From: Armigeres subalbatus
Taxonomy: Eukaryota; Arthropoda; Insecta; Diptera; Culicidae
Length of the DNA stretch: 64,000 nucleotides
Direction of reading: 5' to 3'
NCBI RefSeq assembly: GCF_024139115.2
Contig: NC_085139.1
Coordinates: 71,529,203-71,593,202, forward strand
Positions 12,004 through 22,687 of the stretch are shown here, one piece after another. Position 1 is the stretch's first letter; every line of letters starts with the position of its first letter. The position numbers were made by a program, and so were the translations under genes. The notes under the pieces are model-generated. The model had not been told where the DNA came from. It ran no database searches and saw only the letters and a program-made list of their open reading frames with translations.

Positions 12004-12234
12004 AATAAACTTTCTTCAAAGTGCAAAACTCAATTGTAAATAGCGAATTTGGTAGCACGTCGAAGGGAGATGATGCAGTAAATTTGAATGGATGGGATCA
12101 CTAACAGCAACCAAGCTACCACGAAAAACCAGATGTCACCGAAACAGTCTATTTTCGCAATTAACTCTTTCTATCCATAAAATGCTGGTCCTGAGAAGAA
12201 TCAATTTTCTCTTCCCAATGCGCCTGTCCAAGTA
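12004..12234. repeat. Direct repeat copy B, ~231 bp
   Basis: Second copy of the 11489-11720 segment. The minus-strand frame 12136-12426 runs through it and upstream without a recognisable domain. The copies are diverged, so the duplication is not recent. Confidence 0.75.
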
Positions 12235-12742
12235 TTTGCTATTTTTATAGTCAACCCTTTCTTCATATGAAATGCTGGTTCGTTGAGGTTGAATGATCTG
12301 CAGCAACACCATCACCAATGCGATAGATTTTACCATCGCCTCCGTGATGCTGTGTCCGCTTCGTTGCGATCGCTTTGATGCGTCCGCTCTGCGTGTAATC
12401 TTGTTCAAACTGTGGATTAGATCCAAATCCGGAAGTGATTGATGTCTGTGCTAGTGATGCATGCAAGTGATTTGTTAGTTTACCTATTTCTAAACTTTCA
12501 TAATAAATTGTTGAAAATTAGTATTTTCATATAAATACAAAGAAGCGTTGACTCATCCTCGATCGAATGGTCCAACAAAAATTGAAAATCTATCAAGAAA
12601 CGGCTTAGATATTGAAGTTTGAAATCTATCATATTTTCGTGACGGTACCCGATTTTCGCAATCGTAAAATGTACCTACACCAATATAGAAAACACAGACG
12701 TAATCCTACGTCAAACAAATAAGGGGTCGAACAATATCCCTG
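12235..12742. other. Interval without recognisable feature
   Basis: Overlapping minus-strand frames (12136-12426, 12263-12466) have no motif I can name. The rest is AT-rich. Confidence 0.35.
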
Positions 12743-13115
12743 TTGACGTCACTTATCGTACGCTTTCCTCCCGATCACCTGACGCAACAGCAAATTTGTT
12801 TGTCAGCTTCTTCCGCTCAGTACATGACGACAATCCTCCTCCATTGGATCAAAGCTACATCGAAAGTCTTCCGTCGTATTCCATCCGGCTTCCTCAAGTC
12901 ACTTTTAGCAATGCGGAAATTTTTTAGCTCTCAGCTCGCTTGACACATCAAAAGGACCGGGACCCGATCACATACCGCCCACCTTCATCAAACAATGTGC
13001 TTCATCGCTGGCAATGCCCATTGCTTCAATTTTCAATCGATCTATAAGCGATAGTGTTTTCCCGGAAGCTTGGAAGCTTGCTTCGATCGTTCCCGTGTAC
13101 AAATCCGGTAACATA
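12743..13115 (+). pseudogene. Jockey-like RT, N-terminal fragment
   Basis: Two frames joined by a frameshift near 12935 encode the start of a non-LTR reverse transcriptase domain. The second frame reads LDTSKGPGPDHIPPTFIKQC, then a helix, ..SDSVFPEAWKLASIVPVYKSGN. This matches the 'K.GPDGI..' and 'W..A.IIPI.K.G' conserved blocks of Jockey-type elements. The protein breaks off at 13115 before motif A. The next block in the right order and orientation is at 27700, beyond the I-clade insertion, so this is probably the outermost layer of the nested stack. The motif-A region is missing from both pieces. Confidence 0.75.
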
Positions 13116-13536
13116 CAATCACTCTCAAAATTGAGCGTACACAAGGATTAGATGAATATATTCGAAAATTCCAAAGGAAATTTGATTGTTGGCTCGGTTG
13201 TTTTCAATGCATTTCAATATTCGTCCCTTCCTTTGATGTATGCGTACATAAAATGGTTGAAATTTTTCTCTAAAGTTCATTTATTTGAAAATAATTTCAA
13301 AATACGCCTATTAGATGTGACAAAATTGAGCGTACAGTGATTTTTTTTTCTATAAAATTTCTTAATATAAACACGATTAATGTATTTTAATATTGTTTTT
13401 TCATGATTATATTTATAATAATAAACATCCGCTACTTAAACATTCAATGTTTTGAAATTGAGGCATGTTTTAATCAAAATGGCGAACAAGTGAGAGGTAA
13501 GAACATTGCTATTTAACAATTCAATGCTGCTGGGCA
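13116..13536. other. AT-rich insertion material
   Basis: The word aaaattgagcgtac occurs at about 13129 and 13324 in the same orientation, each near aatcact/agtgatt. This hints at a small element of about 225 bp, but the ends are not cleanly inverted. Frame 13152-13340 has no motif. Confidence 0.35.
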
Positions 13537-14389
13537 AAATAGATGTTTTAATTTGTATGTTTCACCGGCATCGTATCTTATGTATGATAGAAAATCGAAA
13601 TCGAGCAAGACATACGTTTATTTTGCGAAAATTCAGTCGGTAAATGATGAAAACAAATGTAAACATACAGAGAATACGCTAAATGTTAGTAATGACATAT
13701 TTCAAATTTAGTATGTCTTTAACTTAAATTTGTTTTAAAGCTCGATTATTGTCTCAGGTCTATCATTAAGAGTAGTTTTATTGAATCCAATCATTCACAG
13801 TCGAATTCTAAAAGTACAAGGTGCATGTTATGGTACCGAACATAAAATCAGCTTTTCAACCCCGTAGAGCACTTCTGATTGAATATTGAAAATAAAGCTT
13901 AAAATCGTAATTTCATAATTAATTTTGGATTAAACTCCACGATCTGTTACCATAAGGAATACAATTGGATGATTTCCATGTGGCGAGTAAAAATAAACTT
14001 TATTTAAAGTTCGGCAGCTTATTTAATGATATCTTGGTGAATTTAAATGATTCTACCAAATTTGTCCCTACGGGTACTGAGTCTTCAAATATAAAATGAC
14101 ATCTTATAATGTATCCGTGTGCTGCTCTTTTATTAATATTATTATTAATGAGTGTCCTGAGCTTATAAGCTACCTATACATCGACTTTTAAATAAAGTTA
14201 TACTTAATTTGAAATATGCCATTCCCAACATTTGTCGTTTTCTCTGTATGTTTACATCTGTTTTCATCATTTACCGACGGTTTTTTCCTAAATTTATCAT
14301 ATGTCTCGCTCGATTTCGATTATCTATCATATATAAGACACGATGCCGGTGAAATCCATATCTTAAATAATCTATTTTGTTAGTTTTGG
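13537..14389. mobile_element. Foldback element, ~0.85 kb
   Basis: The left arm 13537-13740 and right arm about 14190-14389 are inverted, at roughly 80% by eye. Both contain tttcaccggcatcgt, then a gatagaaaatcgaaatcgag-like stretch, then cggtaaatgatgaaaac and tgtaaacatacagagaa. The interior is AT-rich with no frame. The right end abuts the 3' end of the I-clade element, so either the element was the target or the two are fused. Confidence 0.7.
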
Positions 14390-14668
14390 GGAACCGAAAG
14401 ACTCGCGGTTTAGTCGAGGTTAGGGAATACAATAATACAGTAGGAAAGGAAAGGATTTTAGGGTACTTAAGTAATTACATTGCTGATGTTCACAAAGTTG
14501 ACATTCCTCGCGATGTTTCACATCTGTAACGGGGCAAATAAACTTTTTTTGGGAGACAACGACGAGAGGAAGACATACGGAAGGGATTAACGACAGACAT
14601 TGAAATGTACAATAAGAGGAAGACATTCGTAATGGGGTTTGACAGACAAGGGAATGGGCAGACAATGA

Positions 14669-15635
14669 TTACAGTCTTACATCAGCAACTTTCAAAAATT
14701 GGTGGACCAGGGACATGTACTCAAGATCAAGGCCCGACAACACTTCCCTAATAGGCTTTGGTTGTTTTGCTCGGACCCGGAGATGTTCAGTTAGCGCAGA
14801 TCTGGGGCCACGATACTCTTCGCACGCCCACACGACATGATCGATGTCCTGATAATCCTCGCCGCAGAGATTACCTTCCGAGAGCCCCACTTTGGAAAGA
14901 TGTGCATTTAAAGTGTAGTGATTGGACATTAGACGACGCATGGTTCGAATGAAGTCTCGTCTCATATTCAATTTTTTGAACCATGGACGCTTCGATACCT
15001 GCGAGCGAATTGAATACAGCCATCTACCCAACTTCCCATTTGTCCATTTATGTTGCCAGCTGTTCAAGGTTTCCTGACGAACTAATGTGAAAAATTCATC
15101 GAAGGTGATTTTCCGATCGTAAATATCACCTTCCATAGCGCCCACCTTAGCCAAAGAATCCGCTTTCTCATTTCCCGGGATCGAGCAATGAGAAGGGACC
15201 CAAGCCATGGTGATTGTGTAAGACCGTTGTGATAAAGCACTCAAAGCTTTTTGTATCCCATTCAGAAGATACGCTGAGTGCTTAACCGGTTTCATTGACC
15301 GAACAGCCTCTAAGGAACTTAGACTGTCGGTGAAGATGAAAAAGTAGTCAGGAGGTAGGGAAGCGATTTGTTCGAGTGAATAGGGTACAGCTGATGGCTC
15401 AGCAGTATACACGGAACTAGGCTCTTTGAGCTTAAAGTAGGCGCTATGAAAAACGTTGAAAACACCGAAACCAGTGGAGTCATTCATTTTTTGACCCATC
15501 TGTGTAAAAGCTTCTCTCCTCGCTGGCGTGCCGTATTTGCTTGCAAACAATGGAGGTATGACCTCCGCACACAGAAAGTCTGGTATTCCATGAACCTCCT
15601 GTTTCATGGACAGATCAAATGATACAGAGGAACTG
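14669..15635 (-). pseudogene. I-clade ORF2: RNase H and C-terminal Cys/His
   Basis: An open frame encodes the end of ORF2. Type-I RNase H features are visible: TAEPSAV (second acidic site), FIFTDSLSSLEAV (third Asp), and WVPSHCSIPGNEKADSLAK (His loop and last Asp). The first catalytic site, normally TDGS in this family, reads FTQMG here, so one of the four metal ligands appears lost. After RNase H comes CGEDYQDIDHVVWAC, the Cys/His motif typical of the C-terminus of I elements, then a stop at 14669. Upstream the frame is cut by the R1 insertion. The 10 bp agaggaactg, present on both sides of that insertion, restore the frame into the RT segment (..YSSSVSFDLS..). Confidence 0.88.
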
Positions 15636-16858
15636 GGGGCAGCAGGGACTTTGTCCAAGGGCTTGACGACCCCTCCCCATGGCCACTGTGAGTTAGACCG
15701 GGACCATCGTTCCTAACCCCTAATCCCAAGGCGTCAAGCGACCCGTGCCGAGGGGATGCATGGCCAGGGGGGTGAAATAATAAGCTAGGCCTTTAACGGA
15801 GCCTGTGGGGTACCTGGGCACCCTCCACAGTAATTGTCCCTTACCGCGTCATGCTTGGCTCTGGCGTGGTGGACCTCTTTTCCCGAGCAACTCGTGGGAC
15901 CAAAATGGAAAACCAAGTCAATTCTTCAATTAGTGGTAGTAGTGTAGGCGACAACACCTTCACAAGAGGTGGGTTGTTCAGGTCTGCGCCTAGGAGGCCA
16001 GAGGCAATAGTCGGCAGCTCAGTGCGCAGCGCCAGCGTGGGTCACTCAACCTTCCTCTCGGCTGGAAAAACGCCGGTAGGGGTTATTGACGGCCCATGGC
16101 TTGTGGAGGTGATGAACCGCAAACGCGATGGGCTTTCGGCCTTCGAGGTGGCGACGGAACAGCTGGACGCCATCATCGACTTTGCGTCATCGAAGCATAA
16201 TATCAGCAAGGACCTCAAGAGGAGCTTGCAGAAACTTCGAAAGTCGATGCTGGACGCCAAGCTGGAGAGGGCGGTCGGGACGGCCAAGTGTAAACCCGTG
16301 AAATCGGTGGAGTCGAGGTCTACACAGACTGAGGCCCAAGGATTTGCGGACTCGGGCAAGGTCGAATCGACCGAAGGCGTGCCAGCGAAGACGGTGGTGC
16401 CAAAGTCTACCCAGACTGAGGCTCAAGTATTTGCGGGTACGTCAGGGTGACTGCTCCAACGGAGCAGAAACAAAAACGGGGAGACAGTCTCCAGGGGATG
16501 AGCTCCTGGGGCCGCTTCAAAACGCGGAGGGTTACTACCCCAAACAAGGGTAGTGGGCTGGGAAGCTGAACCCCGGTCACGTACCTCCAAAACCCGGGGA
16601 GGAAGGACCTGGAAAGGTCCGTCCACTCAGGAAAGACGGTGGTAAGGGGTTACGGCAGGCTGAAAGTTCTCAGCCGCACCAGACCAGGGAAATAGAGGGG
16701 GATGACGCCTCCTGGACCCTGGTCAAGAACAAGAGGAAACAGAAGACGTCAAGGGCCGGAAAGAAGGCCCAGGCGAATGAGGGTAGCAAGAAGTCTAGAG
16801 TAGGCGCCAATCGCTCTAGGGGCGATGCCCTAGTCATCACGGCGGACGAGGCTAAGTA
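15495..16858. repeat. Tandem duplication, unit 1 (1364 bp)
   Basis: Everything from 15495 to 16858 recurs at 16859-18222 with a constant 1364-bp offset. The unit begins inside the I-clade RNase H, crosses the R1 5' junction and ends inside R1 ORF1, so the duplication happened after the R1 insertion. The join between units is ..gctaagtac|ccatctgtg.. at 16859, with a short shared acc. Confidence 0.95.
15851..16858 (+). pseudogene. R1-clade ORF1, duplicated copy 1 (broken)
   Basis: This copy starts MLGSGVVDLFSRATRG like the intact copy at 17215, and the two proteins match at nearly every residue for about 199 codons. At about 16447 single-base losses begin: gtcagggtg here against gtcgggggtg in copy 2, then further one-base losses in G or C runs at about 16480, 16506-16512 and 16555. 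The frame is lost and stops at 16450. Downstream sequence still matches the other copy in another frame until the duplication join at 16858. The clustering of indels in homopolymers within about 150 bp looks more like sequence or assembly error than random decay. Confidence 0.85.
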
Positions 16859-18222
16859 CCCATCTGTGTAAAAGCTTCTCTCCTCGCTGGCGTGCCGTAT
16901 TTGCTTGCAAACAATGGAGGTATGACCTCCGCACACAGAAAGTCTGGTATTCCATGAACCTCCTGTTTCATGGACAGATCAAATGATACAGAGGAACTGG
17001 GGGCAGCAGGGACTTTGTCCAAGGGCTTGACGACCCCTCCCCATGGCCACTGTGAGTTAGACCGGGACCATCGTTCCTAACCCCTAATCCCAAGGCGTCA
17101 AGCGACCCGTGCCGAGGGGATGCATGGCCAGGGGGGTGAAATAATAAGCTAGGCCTTTAACGGAGCCTGTGGGGTACCTGGGCACCCTCCACAGTAATTG
17201 TCCCTTACCGCGTCATGCTTGGCTCTGGCGTGGTGGACCTCTTTTCCCGAGCAACTCGTGGGACCAAAATGGAAAACCAAGTCAATTCTTCAATTAGTGG
17301 TAGTAGTGTAGGCGACAACACCTTCACAAGAGGTGGGTTGTTCAGGTCTGCGCCTAGGAGGCCAGAGGCAATAGTCGGCAGCTCAGTGCGCAGCGCCAGC
17401 GTGGGTCACTCAACCTTCCTCTCGGCTGGAAAAACGCCGGTAGGGGTTATTGACGGCCCATGGCTTGTGGAGGCGATGAACCGCAAACGCGATGGGCTTT
17501 CGGCCTTCGAGGTGGCGACGGAACAGCTGGACGCCATCATCGACTTTGCGTCATCGAAGCATAATATCAGCAAGGACCTCAAGAGGAGCTTGCAGAAACT
17601 TCGAAAGTCGATGCTGGACGCCAAGCTGGAGAGGGCGGTCGGGACGGCCAAGTGTAAACCCGTGAAATCGGTGGAGTCGAGGTCTACACAGACTGAGGCC
17701 CAAGGATTTGCGGACTCGGGCAAGGTCGAATCGACCGAAGGCGTGCCAGCGAAGACGGTGGTGCCAAAGTCTACCCAGACTGAGGCTCAAGTATTTGCGG
17801 GTACGTCGGGGGTGACTGCTCCAACGGAGCAGAAACAAAAACGGGGGAGACAGTCTCCAGGGGATGAGCTCCCTGGGGGCCGCTTCAAAACGCGGAGGGT
17901 TACTACCCCAAACAAGGGTAGTGGGGCTGGGAAGCTGAACCCCGGTCAGGTACCTCCAAAACCGGGGGAGGAAGGACCTGGAAAGGTCCGTCCACTCAGG
18001 AAAGACGGTGGTAAGGGGTTACGGCAGGCTGAAAGTTCTCAGCCGCACCAGACCAGGGAAATAGAGGGGGATGACGCCTCCTGGACCCTGGTCAAGAACA
18101 AGAGGAAACAGAAGACGTCAAGGGCCGGAAAGAAGGCCCAGGCGAATGAGGGTAGCAAGAAGTCTAGAGTAGGCGCCAATCGCTCTAGGGGCGATGCCCT
18201 AGTCATCACGGCGGACGAGGCT
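16859..18222. repeat. Tandem duplication, unit 2 (1364 bp)
   Basis: Second copy of 15495-16858. Its first ~140 bp (16859-16998) is an extra fragment of I-clade RNase H coding DNA. The rest is R1 5' UTR and ORF1, continuing into unique ORF1 sequence at 18223. Confidence 0.95.
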
Positions 18223-18891
18223 AAGTACTTGGATGTTTTGAAGGCGATGAGGAGTGACGTCAAGCTCGGTGAACTCGGCGCCGACGTACGTCGAATAAGA
18301 CGTACCCGGATGGGCGAGATGATACTCGAGCTGAAGCGGGGCGTCTCGCAAAAGAGCGCCGCCAACAAGAAGTTGGCGGAGGAGGTCCTAGGCGAGACGG
18401 TCAAGGTGAGGGCACTCACGACGGAGGTGAATCTAAGGGTTAAAGACCTGGACGAGATCACTGAAGTCGAAGAGCTTGTCACGGCACTGCGGCGACAGTG
18501 TGAAGTGGAGATGCCCACCGCAGCCGTTCGGCTACGGAAAGGTCCGGCAGGGACGCAGGTAGCATTGGTTCGACTATCTGCAGCGGACGCCTCCAAGGTA
18601 GTCAAGTTAAAGAGCGTCAAAGTGGGATGGTCGGTATGCCCTGTGCGCATATACGAGCAACCCGAAGTTTGCTTCAAGTGCCTGGAACCGGGGCACAAGC
18701 AATGGGATTGCAAAGGCCCTGACAGAAGCAATCTCTGCCGACGCTGCGGATTGGAGGGACATAAGGCACAATGCTGCACGAACCCTCCCAATTGTTTGAT
18801 TTGTTCCAGCAAAGCTGTGAACAGCAAGCACCCCATGGGGGGTTCGATGTGCCCGGCGTTTAAGCGTGCTGCAAAATCAAAGTGCAGGTAA
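17215..18891 (+). CDS. R1-clade ORF1 (gag-like RNA-binding protein)
   Basis: An open frame of 558 codons. ORF1 proteins of R1-clade retrotransposons bind the element RNA and form the ribonucleoprotein that target-primed reverse transcription needs. The N-terminal third is Ser/Arg-rich with two SRSTQTEAQ/PKSTQTEAQ repeats (around residues 155 and 185). The middle is Lys/Gly/Pro-rich. The C-terminal third has the conserved DEAKYLDVLKAMRSDVKL block and three zinc knuckles: CFKCLEPGHKQWDC, CRRCGLEGHKAQC, and a CLIC start. The intact start is M at 17215, and a second Met lies 17 codons later. The frame ends SKCR with a stop at 18889-18891, just before the deletion into ORF2. It is closely related to ORF1 at 46256-47610. 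Its partner ORF2 in this copy is gone. Confidence 0.88.
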   Translation: MLGSGVVDLFSRATRGTKMENQVNSSISGSSVGDNTFTRGGLFRSAPRRPEAIVGSSVRSASVGHSTFLSAGKTPVGVIDGPWLVEAMNRKRDGLSAFEVATEQLDAIIDFASSKHNISKDLKRSLQKLRKSMLDAKLERAVGTAKCKPVKSVESRSTQTEAQGFADSGKVESTEGVPAKTVVPKSTQTEAQVFAGTSGVTAPTEQKQKRGRQSPGDELPGGRFKTRRVTTPNKGSGAGKLNPGQVPPKPGEEGPGKVRPLRKDGGKGLRQAESSQPHQTREIEGDDASWTLVKNKRKQKTSRAGKKAQANEGSKKSRVGANRSRGDALVITADEAKYLDVLKAMRSDVKLGELGADVRRIRRTRMGEMILELKRGVSQKSAANKKLAEEVLGETVKVRALTTEVNLRVKDLDEITEVEELVTALRRQCEVEMPTAAVRLRKGPAGTQVALVRLSAADASKVVKLKSVKVGWSVCPVRIYEQPEVCFKCLEPGHKQWDCKGPDRSNLCRRCGLEGHKAQCCTNPPNCLICSSKAVNSKHPMGGSMCPAFKRAAKSKCR

Positions 18892-18894
18892 CGC

Positions 18895-19200
18895 AGTTGG
18901 CTTGCTCGGCCTCGCCCGAGTGTTTGGTGTGCGCTGGTTTAGAGGAAACGGCGGAACACGTGTTGTTCGTGTGCTCTCGTTCGCGCAATGCGTGACCACA
19001 TGCTTGCCACATGTGGTCTGGACACTACCCCGGACAACGTAGTTCGGAGGATGTGTAAAGATGAAGTTGGTTGGAACGCCGTTTTATCGGCTATCGCCCA
19101 AATCGTCTCGGAGCTACACAGAAGGTGGCGCGTGGACTCAAGGATGGCTAGTTCAGGCGCAAATAAGAGGTGGTCCAAGGGATCGGAGTTGGCTTCATGG
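18895..19200 (+). pseudogene. R1-clade ORF2, C-terminal remnant
   Basis: After the ORF1 stop the +1 frame reads ACSASPECLVCAGLEETAEH, then VLFVCSRSRNA and a stop. A second frame from 18988 continues RDHMLATCGLDTTPDNVVRR, then MCKDEVGWNAVLSAIAQ.... This is the C-terminal Cys/His motif (C-x2-C...H-x4-C) and tail of ORF2, and aligns with ECPECVGEVESAEHVMFAC and TTPDNFVERMCREEDIWNAV of element B (43301-44149). One frameshift or deletion lies near 18985. The remaining 19200-19829 is 3' UTR and poly-A. Confidence 0.85.
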
Positions 19201-19839
19201 GTCATACCGGTGGTCATGCTCTGTGGTCGAACTCGATCCTTTTATCGAACAAGTGGCCGCGCGAAGAACAACATGGTATCGTCGCTTTCGCGGCGTCGGT
19301 CAACCGGGCGGGTTCCGAGCCCGAGGACGGCAAGGGGTCCTCGTCAAGGCTGGGGCACGCGTAGGCCTCGCGTCGGCAAGTCCCTCTGTGTGCTGACGAA
19401 TAGGCCCTATCGCAGAAAGGTCAATTTGGGGTGCACGCGGCATCATCATTCTTGATACCAGTCGTGCAGAGGGAAGCAGGCACGAAGTCGACCCTTCCCA
19501 CCTTCCGAGGACATAGGGCGTGGTAAGGCCACCTGGAAAACCAGCAACGCGCTGGCACGATAACATGGTGTTCTTCTAAAAAAGCGAGTTACGATGTTCG
19601 GTGCTGCAAGGACACGCAGCTAACCTCGAGGGTGCGTTGTGCACTGGCCCCCCTTTGAAGCATTACTTTCTGGTTGTACCGAAGGGACTATGGGCTTGGC
19701 AATGGAAACGGTTTAGCGGGTCGGGGATGTAGTCCTGCCTCCCTCGGTGATCCCTAACCCCGCACTTCCTGGTCAACCCAGGATGTCTGTTGAGCAGATT
19801 CCCCCTCCATTGTTTAGGAAGAAAAAAAAAGAGGAACTG

Positions 19840-21300
19840 TAGAAGACTAAGAACCTAGCACGATTGTTGTCAACCGAAGATGGGCTTACCTCCAGCGTCA
19901 TATACCAGTGGTAAATACTAATGAATCGAGATTGAGGGTTTAGTTCGAGCAGCTTCTCGAAGTTGTCAATGACCAATGGATTGAGAACCTCACAGCAGAT
20001 GAGGAACCGGAGCGATAATTCTACGAAACTATCTGTCAACGGCAGTACTCCCGCAAGTACTTCCAGGCTCATCGTATGAGTCGAATTCATACAACCTAAC
20101 GCGATACGGAGACAACGGTACTGAATCCATTGAAGCTTCAGCATGTGTGTTTTAGCCGCGGACTGAAAACAGAAACTACCGTATTCGAGGACCGACAGAA
20201 TGGTTGTTCGGTAGAACGTGATAAGATCTTCGGGGTGCGCACCCCACCATGTTCCGGTTATTGATCGCATGAAGTTGATCCGTATCTGGCATTTTTGTGT
20301 CAGATACACAATGTGCTGAATACACAATTGAGTCGAACCAGACCCCGAGGTATTTAAAAGACATGCTATGAGTGAGTGTCTTACCCATCAGTTGAGGCGA
20401 GAACTTAGCCGACTTATGTTTTTTTGAAAAGACAACCATCTCAGTTTTCTCCGGAGAGAATTCGATACCCAGCTTTGTAGCCCAAGTAGACAAATTGTCC
20501 AGAGTATCTTGCAATGGTCCTTGCAGATCAACTGCGGTTGGCCCCGAAATGGATACAACACAATCATCTGCAAGCTGTCTCAACGAGCAATTTGGCATGA
20601 GACATTCATCAATGTCTCTGACGTAAAAATTGTACAGTAAGGGGCTCAAACATGAGCCCTGGGGGAGACCCATGTAGCACAAATAATTGTTTAAAATTGA
20701 TGAAAGTCCACACGAGTGGAGTTTGTCGGATAAGACATCAACGCAAACTGAATCAAAAGCCCCCTTAATGTCCAAAAACACTGAGCCCATTTGCTCTTTT
20801 TTAGCGAAAGTAAGCTGAATTTCTGAAGAAAGCAACGCAAGACAGTCGTTCGTTCCCTTGCCCCTGCGGAAACCAAATTGTGTATCTGACAAAAAACTAT
20901 TCGATTCAACCCATTTGTCTAGCCGGAAGAGAATCATCTTCTCCAACAACTTCCGAAGACAGGACAGCATCGCGATTGGGCGATACGAATTATAATCCGA
21001 CGCAGGTTTTCCGGGCTTCTGGATGGCTATCACCCTCACTTGCCTCCAATCATCCGGAACAATGTCGCACTCTAGTAACTGGTTGAACAAGCTCAATAAG
21101 CGGCTCTTCGCGACGTCTGGGAGGGTTTTAAGCAAATTGAACCTGATTCGATCCATCCCTGGAGCGGAATTGTTACATGAAAGGAGAGCAAGTGAGAATT
21201 CAATCATCGAAAAGGGACGATCCATATCATCAATGTACCATTTGAGAAGTACGATCGAACCGTGTTTCCGAAATTCTTTGAACGCGGCGGATTTTTTGCG
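19840..21300 (-). pseudogene. I-clade ORF2: reverse transcriptase
   Basis: Two overlapping frames (20176-21225, then 19773-20327 after a frameshift near 20320) encode the RT domain. In order they carry NNSAPGMDRI, AIQKPGKPASDYNSYRPIAM, TQFGFRRGKG, VFLDIKGAFDSV (motif A Asp), MGLPQGSCLSPLLYNF (motif B), LADDCVV (motif C), and KYLGVWFDS in the thumb. The polymerase residues are present. The spacing between motif A and motif B looks short (..SSILNNYLCYMGLPQG..), suggesting a small internal deletion of about 20 codons. Between this block and the endonuclease (21300-21382) the linker is also truncated. It is not functional. Confidence 0.88.
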
Positions 21301-21381
21301 ATAAAGTTGTGTACACTCGACTTCGGTTTCCTACGAACCGAAGCTCCTAGCACTGGCCGACGTTGTGCCTGAAGAGTGCTA

Positions 21382-21691
21382 TCAAGAAACAACTGGCATA
21401 GAAACTCGTACTATTCTCGCGGGTGGAAGTGTTTCTATCGATATTACGCCATCAAAGATGGCCTCCGCATATGATCCCCAATCGATGTGCTTTGTGAGGC
21501 CATATGAGAGGCAAACAGAAACAGATTGACTACGTCCATTGGAAATCGAGACTTCGATCGGCAAATGATCACTACCATGAGGATCTTGGACCACCTTCCA
21601 AGTACAGTCCAACGATGATGAGCTCGAACAAATGGAAAGATCTAGACGGCTATCTCTTGCTGGAGGAGCCACTCGTGTAACTTCTCCTGTA
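21382..21691 (-). pseudogene. I-clade ORF2: endonuclease C-terminal part
   Basis: The frame includes TGEVTRVAPPARDSRLDLSI and VVQDPHGSDHLPIEVSIS. The SDH word is the last catalytic His motif of APE-type endonucleases. Its upstream half lies at 23620-24043, beyond the TA-flanked insertion. Removing 21692-23621 (element plus one TA) joins ..MSILN to TGEV.. in frame. A stop after ..VSMPVVS separates it from RT. Confidence 0.85.
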
Positions 21692-22028
21692 AGGTACACC
21701 GGGGCAAGTTGAAACGGTTTTTTCAAAGTTGAAATTCGAAGTGCTGTCAAAAAATCACCCTTTGATATATTTTGAATCTGTTTGCGGTGTTTGCTAGCTC
21801 GGGCCAAATATTATACACAAAAAATAAGCAACCTTAACAAACTTTTTTATAAATATTTTTTATATTTAAATTATTTTTTTATATGCATCGTTTCAACTTG
21901 CCCCACGAATCGGGGCAAGTTGAAACACTGCGTTACATTCAGGCGTAAGCTAATTTTGCCGTAATAATAACAAAATGTGTGTACTCAGTGAGACTCAAGA
22001 AGTACGAGGTTGTAAAGGTGACTATAAT

Positions 22029-22440
22029 ACTGCCAGGATTCGCATAAGAGTCCCATGTAAGTTTTTGACGATTTTGATATTCTTCCAGAAATTAGCTTAA
22101 AATTGTCTCCTATTTAAGAAAAAACTGATAAAATAGTAGGCTTCGTTCTACAAATTTGAAAACAAACCCACTTTTGTTGTCTCATCTTGGTATTTACTCG
22201 CATAAAAATCAGATTTCAGATTACACAAAAAATAAACTTAAGTATGGTTCATTTAATTGTTCCACAGCAATCAATACGGATAAAGAATATTATGTCAATT
22301 TTTTTGGAAAGATACCAATTTTTTTTCTATTTATTAGATTTTTTTTGTATTTCTCCATGTAAAACAAGTTTGATAAATTCAACGGCAAAATACTCAAGTC
22401 GGCGAAAATGACATGGGACTCTTATGCGAATAAGGGCAGT
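22029..22440. mobile_element. Nested MITE with cgcataagagtcccat ends
   Basis: Inverted ends: ttcgcataagagtcccatgt on the left (22039-22058) and its complement at about 22411-22430, inside outer ctgcc/ggcag words. The interior is AT-rich. The same core word is in the foldback at 39141-39266. The target-site duplication is unclear. Confidence 0.6.
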
Positions 22441-22488
22441 GTACAACAAAGTCACAAGCGTATTTTCAGAGACCAAATTCTGAAGAAC

Positions 22489-22687
22489 AAAAGATATTTT
22501 AGTTACCAGATAAAGATTGTCGCTGTCGGCGCTGTCCGGAACATCTTTTGCTGGTGAGGATAGGGGATCTAAATGTCAATGAAGGATAAATACATACGAT
22601 TTGACAGTTAGGTACCACACATGTTTCGGACAGCAGAACAAAGGGAACCGAAGCGACAATCTTTATCTGGTAACTAAAATATCTTTT
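22489..22687. mobile_element. MITE, 199 bp, 8-bp duplication
   Basis: Inverted ends of about 37 bp share ttttagttaccagataaaga and ttgtcgct. An exact 8-bp duplication, tgaagaac, lies at 22481-22488 and 22688-22695. This is consistent with hAT or P-type mobilisation. Confidence 0.85.

Larger units (their letters stand above)
15636..19829 (+). mobile_element. R1-clade element A, internally deleted
   Basis: The 5' end is gggg cagcagggactttgtcc at 15636. The 3' end is a poly-A tail at 19821-19829. A 10-bp target-site duplication, agaggaactg, lies at 15626-15635 and 19830-19839. It contains a short 5' UTR, ORF1 (twice, because of a tandem duplication), and then only the extreme C-terminus of ORF2 and a 3' UTR. 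The EN and RT domains were deleted, with ORF1 joined to the ORF2 end near 18895. Its 5' leader matches that of the second R1-clade copy (start near 50186, minus strand), for example gtccaagggc.tgacgac. It cannot move by itself. Confidence 0.9.
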
